From contig OX485804.1 of the NCBI GenBank assembly GCA_950295325.1, positions 55,168,429 through 55,232,428 on the forward strand: DNA of 64,000 nucleotides, written 5' to 3'. Source of the DNA: Polytrichum commune. Taxonomy: Eukaryota; Streptophyta; Polytrichopsida; Polytrichales; Polytrichaceae. Position numbers and translations under genes: made by a program. The notes under the pieces were generated by a model. That model saw only the letters and a list, made by a program, of their open reading frames with translations. It was not told where the DNA came from and did not search any database. Positions 45,983 to 58,200 of the stretch are shown here, in pieces. How positions within the stretch are numbered: position 1 is the first letter of the stretch; the number at the start of each line of letters is the position of its first letter.

Positions 45983-48300
45983 GAGAGGGAGCATAAGTAA
46001 GAGGTCGAATAATTGTTGTGAGACAATTTGCCTTTTGACCAATTAAAAAGAGTGCACCATGCCGACATATCACAACCCTTGAGCTCATATGCTTTGCAAA
46101 GCATGCATAAAAGGTTGGTAAAACAACCACCTTGATTCTAGTTCAAGATCGAACTCATGTATGTGACACCTTGGCCACATGTTTTCCTTTTCCTTCATGG
46201 TGTTCTCTCTCCCTTGGTGGTGATAACATCATTGATAAGTTAGTATCATTGTGATAATCCACTAATATACATAATTAAATATTTTGACTACGGAAATCTA
46301 TATAAACTATGTATTTGAATGATTCTATTGAAAAAGTAAAATCCACCACATTGGAAGGGGGAAAGTTGTGAAGGGAAATAAATGCCTAAAAAAAACCTTG
46401 ACTACTGAATAATGGGTAATAAACTAAAACTAGAAGAATCAATTTGCATACTTGCCAAGAACCAAAAGCTTCCTAACAAGTCGACTAGCGCACAAATGAA
46501 AAGAGTAGAGATAAGACTAAGGTTACCCAATTAAAGCATGTTTCCATGTTTCAACAACACACCCCTTCATCTTGAGGCAACTTCAACATCCACATGATTT
46601 GCTCACCACTTTGGGTGCAATGTAACTTTGGGGTTGCCCATGCTTTATCAAAGCATTGTGGGTACCAAACTACACCTAGGTTAAACCTTGTGATTGTGGA
46701 GGGTTTTGTTCCACACAACGCAACCATATTGATGTAGTTGCACCCATGTGCAAAGTTCCAAAAGTGTGTTGTGCAATACTTGCATCAAAGCTCTTACTAA
46801 ATGACATGTGGTCAAAGCTAGATAATTTAAAAGATTTTAATTAAGTCCACCATACACATAGCAATATTCAATATAATATCCAAACTATGATGGTTGTTCT
46901 ATTTTATAAATTTAGAAAACTCAAATAGCTCCCTCTCTTCCATCCATTTCTAGTTCAAGCTAAAAGTGGAATCGGTATTTGACATCTTACACAATGTGCA
47001 TCCATTTACTTAAGATTGTTCCCAAGGAAAGAGTACGTGTTCTTCCCACCTAATGATGTCTTTGCATACAAAAATGCTTCAAGAACATATTTCAATTCAC
47101 CATGCGTTCCCAAAACACAAAATACAAAACCAACAAATAAATCCTAATTCAAATAAATATTGAGAAGATAATTCATACATTGGATCATACACACCGATAT
47201 GTGCAATTACATTGCCTTCATGAATAAGTTGCCTCTTTACTCATGCAAGTTACTTTAAATCAAGACAAGATCTCAAATTCGTGCAACTTTGTCTATCAAT
47301 CCATATAACATACATGATTTTAAAAAATGTATTTTGTGAACTGTGATAGTAAATTTTCAAAATAGTGTGGAACGTCGATACATTAGCGTGGGGCGACCTA
47401 TTTGCATATAAGCAGCGCAGATGTGTTCAATTTTGGTGGTGCAGGGAATCAATGTTCACATGATCGGCATGTAAGCAATACAATTGTTAAGGAATATGTT
47501 TCAACAATCTACTGAAACAATGTCAAAGAATTCATGGTGATAAGTATGTGTACGATTCCAAGGAGGGTGGAATATTGGGATCTGGACCCATAATAAAGTG
47601 CAATTCCAAGCTGTCGGCAGTATTTTAACACAAAATTGTGTATTTTTGATGATTCAAGTTATTTTGTACCAATTATTACATTATTTGCAAAGCTTCAAAT
47701 AAGAACATAGTACATCGATCAATGAACTGGGGAGAACTGGCCGCTAGTTACAGATGAACTGGTTGAGTTTATGAAATAACTGTTTGAAGTTCAAGACTCC
47801 AGGAAAATTACCCATCAGTTTAGAAGAATCTATAAGAATATACCTCAAATTGATGAAGAAAAAAAACCGAAAGATCACAAACATGTAACCGGTTGGACTC
47901 GAAAACACTCAGATTTTGACTGATCATGCTAAAAAATCTCCCCAGGCACTGCAGTGCATACTGTAGTGTTAACTTAGACATTCTGTTTTTGAGATTTTGA
48001 GATTTGCAAAACTTTGCCACATTTAACATACACGGATGAGGAGTTGGATGCAGCCACAACAGGGCCACCGCATATTCTACCTAAACTTAGCGTGGTACCC
48101 ATTTGACTGATTAAAAAGTCCCCAGATTCTAGTCAAGCCTTGGCTAAGAAATCCCAGTGTTCTGGAAGCACCATCAGGCTTCCTGCTCATTCATTCACTC
48201 CCCTGTGGTGGGGTAAAAAGATTCTCGGTAAAGAAGAGGCCCTGACTTAATTTACTTATTACTTTTCCGGAAGGGTAAATCCGAGGAGAGCGTGAAGTTA
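45983..48300. other. Intergenic upstream of the ABC1K gene
   Basis: No gene recognised. The right end should contain the promoter of the ABC1K/beta-lactamase gene; I cannot place its elements with confidence. Confidence 0.35.
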
Positions 48301-49234
48301 CCGAGGGAGACTAGGCGGGTGAAAACCTTTGCAACACAAGAGTGTTGGAGAGCTATGGCGGATCCACGACGCCCAGCCTTCTTCCTTCTTCCTGCTTGCT
48401 TCGTTGCGGCACCACTGACGAACCCCACATAACTTCCGTGCCTCTCTTCTGTGTCTCTTTTCTCTTCGTCACATCATATACTTCTGCTCTCCAAACGACG
48501 ACTGATTACTACATCCAACTCTTCAATCGCCTCCCAAACTTACCATCATCATCATCACAATAACAATTATTATTGGCCTGCTACATCAGGAGGCTCTGCC
48601 ACTTCACACGAATTCCTCGCCGGTGTCGTGGAATTGGCGTGTCTGTGAGCTCTGGATCCTCGCAATTTGCGACTCGTAGGCGTAGTTTCTGAGGTGAGGC
48701 CCGATTTTGAGGTGGCTGTGGTGTTTTGAGTGGAGATTGAAGGATTTGGGTTGGGTGTGTGTTTTGTGGGGTGGGGGGCTATGGTGGTGGAGGTTTTTGG
48801 ATGTAGATCTGTGTTGTTTTGGTGGAGTTTGAATGAGCTCTGGGGTTTTGGGGTCCACATTAGTCGAGTCGGACGACGATTGAGGGGGCTTTGTGAGTGA
48901 TTTTTTTTTTTTTTTTTTTTTTTTGTTCTGTTTAGATTTGGTACTGGGTGGACCCATAGGAAGGAAGGTAGCTGAATTTCGAACCGTAAGTCAATTCTCT
49001 TCTGAAGTGAAGTGCAGTTTGGAAGAGACGACTTTTTTTCCCCTTCCTATCTTCATTTTTTCTTTTTTTCTTTTTCCATTGACCTGAATTCCAACATTTT
49101 TTAATTCATTTTTCTTTTCCGAATCTGAATTGCGGGTGGTTTCAAATTTGCAGAATCTCTTCCTTGGGTTGATGGTTCGTCCGCAGAGCAATCGGTAATT
49201 TTGTGCTGAATACAGGCGCTGGATTGAAGACCTA
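48301..49234 (+). promoter_or_regulatory. Putative 5' UTR with intron of the ABC1K/beta-lactamase gene
   Basis: CT-rich sequence typical of a plant leader precedes a CTGAG/GTGAGG donor near 48692. A TGAATACAG acceptor lies near 49214, about 20 bases before the ATG at 49235. The putative UTR intron contains a run of about 24 T at 48901-48924. Transcription start and intron are inferred, not proven. Confidence 0.35.
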
Positions 49235-52200
49235 ATGGGGTGGGGCAGGCAGATAAGGGTGTTTTTTGTTGCGTTGACGATCTTTATCGAGTATCGTGTA
49301 AGTATTTCTGCTCCAAATAACATGCAGTTACAAAAATGCCCTGTTTTCCTTCACTCGTAATGCACTCAATATTATGTTCTCTGCCACCTCATTGATTGTC
49401 TTCCAACTAATCTTAATTTGCTCTCAAGAGTTTACTCCAAGAACACTCTGGTGAATTAATTTGAGGATGTTCCTCCTTGTTTTTGTTGCTCGGATGACCT
49501 AAAACTCAGTTATAATTGAGCTGTTCCCGGTGTCGTAGAGGATTGCTTCTTTTGGGGTTAAATGGGCAACGTGTCATTTGCTTTGGTTCTGTCTCTCTGG
49601 AGATTAAATTTACTAGGGTGCCAAATGTTGAGACGTCTGTGCTTTCACAATTCAGAAAGCTTAAATAGTCTGGAGGTCTATTCGCTGCACTACATGACGT
49701 GCAGTTTTAGAACTGCCCTGTTTTTCCTTCATTCATAAGCACTCAATAGTTGTTTTCAGTCACCTCATATATGTCTTCCACCTAGTCTTAATTTGCTATC
49801 AAGACCTCAAGCGAAGATCACTCCGGTTAATTAGTTTCATGCCAAGTGATGGCTACATTTCAAAGGCTCGAGGATAAGAGCTTTTGCCTTCTTGTGTTTT
49901 GTTGCTCGGATAACCTAAAAATCAGCTACAATTGAGCTGTTCCCTGTGTTGTAGAGGGTTGCTTCTTTAATTTACTGTGGTGCAAGGTGTTGAGATGATT
50001 GTGCTTTCACAGTTCAAAAGCTCTAAGGTTGCAGATCTGTTCTAGCATTTGTATAGGATTTTACTGTTTTACTAAAGCAGAACTTCTCTTTTTCTACACA
50101 GTGGTATTGTCACTGTAAAGAGAGGAGTATTGAGATATTGTTAGAGTCTATTCACATGTACTTCTTACACGTTTAAGGGATGAATTCTAGTGTATAAGAT
50201 TGCTAGATGAGTGATGGGGGTTATTGCTATTGTTGCATAAGTGCATGAGTTACACATTATGGGATAAGAGGTTTTTAAGCGATGAGCTTAGTTCCATATT
50301 AAGGACATAACCATGCAACATAAACATCATCTCAGTTTGGCTAATTGTAGCATCCGTTTGTGATTGACTATACTGTTTTGAACTTTATCATTTATGTGGC
50401 TTAAGTTGCCCCCCCATTCTGCATTGGATAATGAAGGTGTATCTGGGAGCTCTGTTTGAATTTAAATCCTTCAATCATTTGCATATCTATTAGTATTGTA
50501 AATCTATACGACATTTTCTCCAGGAAAAACGGTTTAGGGCTTTAGTACGTGTGAAGTGTGAATGTTGATTCTCATCATGATGACTTTGCTAATGGTATTT
50601 TGTACTAGTTTCAAAGTCAGTGCTTATTTGATTCTCTGATCTCATTGATCTTATTGGATTTTGGGATCATGTGCAGTTGGTACAAAAAAGAGAGAAATGG
50701 AAAAAGAGTCAAGCAGAGAAGAACAAGATTTGGGAAAAGACACATCAACGAAATGCAAAACGTGTTTTGAAAGCTATAACCAGTCTTGAAGGATTGTGGG
50801 TGAAGGCGGGTCAGTACTTGTCTACCAGGGCAGATGTTTTACCAGACCCATACATTCAGTGCCTTCGTCAGCTCCAAGATTCACTTCCCCCGCGTCCTGT
50901 TTCAGAGGTACTTAAATTGTCAATTTTCCTCTCTGTACAAGGATACATTAGAGTTATTTTCAATTCAATAGGACTTTCGTTGGGAATTGGTCTGCTACGA
51001 TTTTCCATCAGTTGTTTTGCATACAATATTAATTAATTCTTCCCACTTGTAGTGCACGCATGAAAGGGAGTGTTGGAACGAAGAGCAACCTATTTAAGTT
51101 CATTGAGAGCTAAACTCATTTTAGCACCTCTTGGCATGCCAAAATGAATTTCATCCTCAATGAACCAACATACAATATTCTTTGTCCAAACTACCACACA
51201 ACATCCAAACATGCACCAAAAACTTGCCGAACATGGAGGGTGTTGTGTGCAAAACAATCAACTTCTGACCAAAAGTTATGTTGAATTAGAGGATAACCTT
51301 ATTCACACAAAATAAAAGAAAGAAGCAGATAGTTTTTGTCATCTACCTTCTGCTGAGGGCAGTTAGGACTCATTCTCGAGGTCATTGATAACGAGCTGCA
51401 AGTGTTGTAATGATGTATATGCTGGAACACATTCATCTGCTTAACTGTTTTGCTAATGGCACTTATGGTGACAGTGGGGAGTTTTAGCAGCTTATAAATG
51501 CTACACATGATAAGGTGGTTCAAAATTTGAATAATCGTTAACATGAATCAATGGCAAAGCCCAAGATGTAAATTCAACTGCCAATACAAAATAATTTTCA
51601 TATTATTTATTGTCTTTTTGAATGTGGAGATTGTCTCTGCAAGCACATAAATGGATTTCCTGGCATACATGTTGATTGACTTCGAAACCGATAATTGGAT
51701 GGATGCATGTGCATTGTGTTCAATTTTTTTATGCTTCTCAGTTGTTAGGTTGTATCAATTCACTCAAGTCTTACAGTAGAGAAGATTCAGGCATACATTA
51801 CAGTAGCAGAGTAATGCTTTTTCAGGTTAATAGAACTATAAAGATGGAGCTTGGGAAGGATCCTTCGGAGCTTTTTTCTACTTTTGATACTACTGCGCTC
51901 GCCACAGCTTCGGTTAGTCTTCGTTGTTCTAAGCCCTTAAGATTATGGCAGGACATTATACCAATCATATTTTTTGTGTCTATTTTTTGTATTGCTACTT
52001 GGTTTCTGTGAAATTTTGGCTTCTCCTTGGTTGAGTGGTATTTTTGAGGACTAAATGTTTTTTTGAGAGATTGCAATAGTGAGAGTTACTTGCTTTGGAT
52101 TTTACAGATAGCTCAAGTCCATCGAGCATGCACCAAAGAAGGGGTGGATGTGGTGGTCAAGGTGCAACACAAGGGTATTAAGCATGTGATATTGCAGGTG

Positions 52201-55200
52201 AGACAATTCCTTTTACCACTTAAGTTTCTTATCATACTTTGCATCATGTGCGCATTCATGCTGACATTTGTGAGTCTGTGGTCTCACCAACTTTTAGGTG
52301 CACAATTTGCACCCTGCTGTAAATTATGATGCAGCTGATTGGCTGTTAAACTACTGTCAATCATGTCATTTGGGTGAGTTGCGAACTGGTATTTCATTTT
52401 ACCTCTTTTTTATCTTCTCTGAAGTAGGTGTATGATCATCTAATTTGGGGTTGGTGCTGCAGGACTTAAAAAATGCAAGGACTATTGTTCAGTGGGTTGC
52501 ATGGGCTGAACCTGATTATGACTTTGGGCCTGTCATGGATGAGTGGTGCAATGAAGTTCCAAAAGAGCTCAATTTCAATTTAGAAGCTGGTATAAAGCCC
52601 CATCACTTTCATCCAATTTGGAAGAGTGTATAGAGAGTTGTGGTAGTAATATATATATTGTTTCCAAGTATGTGGTGGCCCTAGTCCAATTATCTTTGTG
52701 CAAGTTTACAAAACCCTTCCTGTACTCAAGATATCTACCTTTTTCAGAACATTTGGATCGATCCTTGTTTTTCTAGTAGTGTCAACATGGTTAACAATTC
52801 AGGCGATGTAGTGATAAGAGTCTGCTTATTATGTATTAGAAGAGTAACACAAATCAGGGTTGTAGGCAGATTTGTATCAACAATATATGTGAGCTTTAGG
52901 AGAAGTTGGTGTTTTAGCTTTGTTGTGTTGTGTCTTACATGTACACAGACTCTAGTAGAATTCTAGCAAGGAAATTTATCGAACAAATGAAGCACTAGGT
53001 AGGTTAAATATGGTGTTATCTGTTCCTCACCTTTCCAACTATTTTATCGTTCAGACCACATTCTTATCTCTGTTACGCGTTACTCCTGTAGAAAATACAC
53101 GCAAAGTTGCCAAGAATTTAGACTACGGCAACAAACAAGCATCAGCTGAACTTCTGAAGAGCCATGTTGATGTGTTGGTGCCAGAAGTTATACAGGTACA
53201 ATTTTCCAACAAGGTTGAGGTGGAATAGGAGTGGAAACTAGCATGACTTCTTACATGATAGCTTGTTACTCCTCATAGAATTTCTTGTTTCTCGCTGTTT
53301 TCCCGCAAATTCAGGTCTGAAATATTCATATAAGTTTGTGTAACCACTGGCACTGTATGTACCTATCAATAGTGCTTCATTTATGTCTTCAAAACATATC
53401 ATTGATTGCGTTGCTTGTTACCACTTTCTTATTTGACCATGAATTTCATGTCCTGGGCTTTTACTGCAATTACTTGGGAGAGCTCTTGGACTACGACAGA
53501 TGGTTTGAGATGTAAGTGAAATTGGTTGTCATGTGCAGTCAACAGAGAAAGTGCTCGTTTTGGAGTACATGGATGGGGTGCGATTAAATGATGTTGAGAA
53601 ACTGAAAGCTCTTGGGGTGGACATGCAACAATTAGTGGAATCAATCACACGATCATATGCGCACCAAATTTATGTAGATGGTTTCTTCAATGCAGATCCT
53701 CACCCAGGCAAGTAAATAAAGTTGAAGTAGCTAGACCTTAGTTTCTCTTGATCTCTCCTCTAGAATCTAACTGAAATAATGAGGACATTAATATTATTCC
53801 AGGAAGACAAATGCTGATGTGATTAGTAAATTCACGAATAGTTTTGGGAAAGATGTCCTTGAGGTGGCGGCTCTTTCAAATTGTCGGAGACTTGGGTTCA
53901 ATCATCTCCCTACTTTAAAACTTGCCCAAGAGTTTGCACTTATAGATGAGTATTAAAATTTTGTTGCACCAATCTATACAGCAAGTTCTGCAAGCACCAT
54001 CTGAAATGTAGGTCAAATTCTGCTGTGACTTAATCATTATGATATGAATTGAACTTGGATCACTGTTTCTCTAAATACCAACTATTTCCTCTTACCTCAG
54101 GAAATTTCCTTGTTAGCAAGGTCCCTCCGTTCAAGCCCATTCTTCTGGATTTTGGCCTCACCAAGACTTTGACATTCAGCAAGAAGCAAGCACTTGCTAA
54201 GATGCTTCTTGCTTGTGCTGAGGTTAGTCTCTCAACTTAATTTCTTTTTGGCAGTTATCATCTTAGTTTCTCTTATCGTGCTGCAGGTCAAGCTTTAAAT
54301 AAGGAAAAGCTTTGGTGGACATTATTGAAATTTTGTGTCATGGTTCTTGTCTGTTTATTCAAAAGGCTTTTGCTAGAACCTGATCTTTGCTATTCTTGTA
54401 TATCCATCATTTTTGTTAGATTTACTTGTGCTGCATTTTCTGAATCTGAAGATGGATGAATGGATTATATGTTTGGGGTTTGCTTGATGTTCAGGGTGAC
54501 TATGCTGCCTTGTTGTCTGCATTCACGGAAATTGGTTTGAAGCTTCGTATGGACATGCCAGAAGATGCCATGCAAGTGACGAATTTTTTCTTTCGGCGGT
54601 CCATTCCAGGGAAAGAGTCACCAGTATGATCCTCAACCATTTTTAATTCTCTGTAAATTGAACCCTTTTCTGCTTAGTAGACGAAGCCTTCACCTGGAAG
54701 AATTATTTTTTTCTGGAGTTGCTAATCTCATTAAATCATTAGATAAATCTGAGATTTTGCTTGATTAACACCTTGTTGGCATCTCAATTGCCTAATATAT
54801 TTTGGCTGGCCATTTCTCCTAGTACTTCAAATTTTACCTTGGCCATACTTAAAAGTCAGCAGATAATACAGGGGAATGTAGCAAATGAAGCACACCATTT
54901 TTTTTGGGATCTGGGAATGGGAATGTAGTGTTTCTGGTTTTGAATTTGCTTGGTGTTTAGGAAGGGAGATTCTATCTGTATTAGTCATCTATGCTTTGAG
55001 TTGTTTTGACAACTTTGTTTCAAACTACTTTGGAGTTTAGATAGCCTTTTTTTTTAAGGAGGCCTGTCACATGATGCATTTGTCATTTGTCATATGTTAT
55101 TTGTCTTAACCAAGTTGTCTGAGTGCAGGAAGATATAAAGCAGTGGACAAAGGAGAATGAGGAAAGAAAGAAGAGGTTTGAAGAGAAGCAAAAGCAGGAA

Positions 55201-58200
55201 GAAGAAAAGGGCACTAGTCTCCACCGCAATCCTGTATGACTGTTAATTTCTGATCTTCAATACTAACTTCAAAGCATAATTAAGAGAATCAAAGTGTGTT
55301 TCTTTACTTGCTGGCCCTGTTTGAAATTCAGTAAGAGCAAGTTGATCCCTGAATTCATAAATAGTATTTTCTGCAATGGTTGATTTAGCTGCATTTAGTT
55401 TTGTGAATTCCCCTGCATTCTACAATGAGGATTTATTTTGATTGATATATGAAACAACAAATTAAAATCATTCCTATCCAGGGTTTACTCAGTGATTTAC
55501 TCAATTGAGTTCCATCAGTCTATGGAGCATGAGAGAAAATCTATACTCTTGTACAGAAAGTTGATGTCACTTTGCTTTGTTTCTGCAGGTGGATGCCTTT
55601 CCTGGTGACATTGTGTTCTTCATGCGAGTATTAAATCTTCTACGCGGTTAGTGCTCCTCTTCCTTGCAATCATTGCAATTTTTTTGATAAAAGACGTTGC
55701 TTTGTCCCCATTTCTCAAATTTTGTTTTTATAGATAGGCGTTTATAGAATAGTTTATACAAGATTTGGACCTCATAATTTCACAAAATTGATTTAAACTA
55801 TTTCACGTTCATAATTCATAAGAAATGCATATGATCAGTCATTGGAACATATTATAAGTTGTCGATGTGTTCTGCAGGACTGTCATCAATGCTTGGCGCA
55901 CGGGTAGTTTATCTTGAGATCATGCGGCCTTTTGCAGAGACAGCCTTGTACAGGTGGGTCAAACTCTGCATACTACTGTTTCCAGACATTAGTAGTAATC
56001 ATCTCCAAATGGGATTGCATTTAAATTTAACCCTCAAGGTCCAAGAGGCCTATACCAGGCTTCAAGGCGTCCTATGGAGGAATTTAAGATTACTTCTCGA
56101 TTTGTTTAGCTGAAAGTGTCAATAGTGACCCCATCTAAAAGTCTCCCACTTATCATATGTCTTATGTCAATCGGAGTATAGATGTATGTAAGTTGAATTC
56201 TAGGGACATTGGAGCTTGTATAAATGACTTAGACTAAAATACACATCATGTATATGTAATCAATGATATCACATATGACTTTATTTTCACTTCTTCTTGT
56301 AAAGGTTGTGCTAAATATGGGTTCAATGTCATAGACTAAATAAAATATTGATTCAAGAGTTGGCACACAGGTTTGTGCAAATCATCATGAATCACATATA
56401 AACACACCCCCGGTTCTTTTAGGGTTAATGAACCCTGTTGAACATTGGGTTGGTCTTGCACAGCTTGTTTCCTGAAGTCATGTTTCCAGACAGGACTTGG
56501 ATTAAATGCTTTGGCCACACATACAGTACGTATGAAGTTTTCATTCTCCTCACAAGTATAGAAGTTGGCTTACACTGCTCTACCTACCTACTTAAGGGTT
56601 TATGTATTTATTTGCTTTCAACATCTGTGGTGGTGATTAGTGGGAATGTCTTAACAAGCGGTCGTATGCTGGAAAGTGAGAGCTGGATTCACAAATCTCC
56701 GTCTCTATCGACAGTGGAGACAAAACTGCGAGAACTTTTGCTGGAGCTGGGGCGGGAAGAACAGATTATGGGTGTTCAGGTTTGTCTTAGGTCCCAAATA
56801 GGCTTTATTCAATTTCTGTGACCTGCATGGCTACATGTGAGCCAAGAGTGGTGTTCTTGAATGCTAGCAAATATATGGGCTACTTCATGCTTCTGCTTTT
56901 AAGATTCTCATTAGGTTGGGTTTTCTGGTCTTTCATTGACTGGGTATCATAGTTATGCACATTGTGAGATATGACCAGTAAAGTTGCATGCATGATGGAC
57001 TTTGGTACACTCCTTATGTAGTTAAATAACTGGCGCAATGTTGTATCCGATAATCCAACTAAGTGAAGACAAGTTTTACTATATTTCTCAAAATCCTAGT
57101 ACCTAGAGTTGGATCATCCATGTTTGCATATTTTGTTCTATCACACGAATATTTGACACCTTGAACCAATATTTCTTCAGATTTAAGGCATAGCCCATGA
57201 AGTATGAACCACATTGACTTGTATGACCTTGGTCGTTTCAGGTTTGTGCATACAAGGATGGGAAAGTTGTTATTGACACTGCTGGCGGGGTGCTTGGTAA
57301 ATTTGACCCAAGGCCAGTTCAGCCTGACAGTTTGTTCTCTTGCTTCTCGGTGACTAAGGGGATCACAGCTGGCCTTGTACATTGGCTAGCTGACCAAGGG
57401 TACACTTTTTTTCAACCACTCATACATTGTGGGGGTGATCTATTGCAGTAATTAATCCTTTATTCCTGTTAGTGACTATCCAATTTTATGTAGACTGTTT
57501 TAGGACACCTACACTAAATTGGAATACTCTTTGAGTATTAGTCATAGGATGTTGGGTGAACCCTATATCATTAATTGGCTGTAGGATCTTCAGAATGTTT
57601 CAGAGTTCACTTGGAATAGCTAAAGAGTTGCCTGAGTTTTTTTTGAAGACAGTTAATAGTCTATTCCCGATCTCTGACAAAATTAGAACGACAGCTTTGG
57701 TCAGGACTATTGAAGGTGATTTTACTGTGGATGCTTAGAGTAGGGGTAAATTAGCATTTCAACTCTTGTGCTGATGGAGCCTTTATCTGTGATCTATCGA
57801 GGATATTGTGAGCTAAACCTGCCATGTAGAAAGCATCAAATGCAGACAAATATAGATATGACCTAACCACCAAAGTGTGCTGCTATCCACTTGCAGGAAG
57901 TTGAGCTTGAGTGAGAAGGTGTCTACATATTGGCCAGAGTTTGCAGTGAATGGGAAAGAAAATATAACGGTATGTTTGGATTTGAGTTCAAGTTGGACTT
58001 CTTGGCACTTACATTTATTTTTGTAGAACTTTATGGGTGTTTTGCCACTGACAAACATCAGCAACATGAAGCAACTTTTGTATCAACTACAACAAGCTGG
58101 ATATCAAATATATAGCAGCCTTTTTCTAAAACGAATTATTTTTTTATCATTACTTATATAAAATCCTTTTTTGGCCACTTTGTCATATGAGAGCAAGTTA

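Noticed and set aside
48570-48957. Overlapping - strand frames rich in Pro, Thr, His and Lys
   Set aside because: They arise from the antisense of a CT/GT-rich leader and a T run of the ABC1K gene; composition is not protein-like.
53845-53915. GAGGTGGCGGCTC...TTGGGTTCAATCATC in an intron, SINE-like boxes
   Set aside because: Boxes are weak and no ends, tail or duplicate were found; left unannotated.
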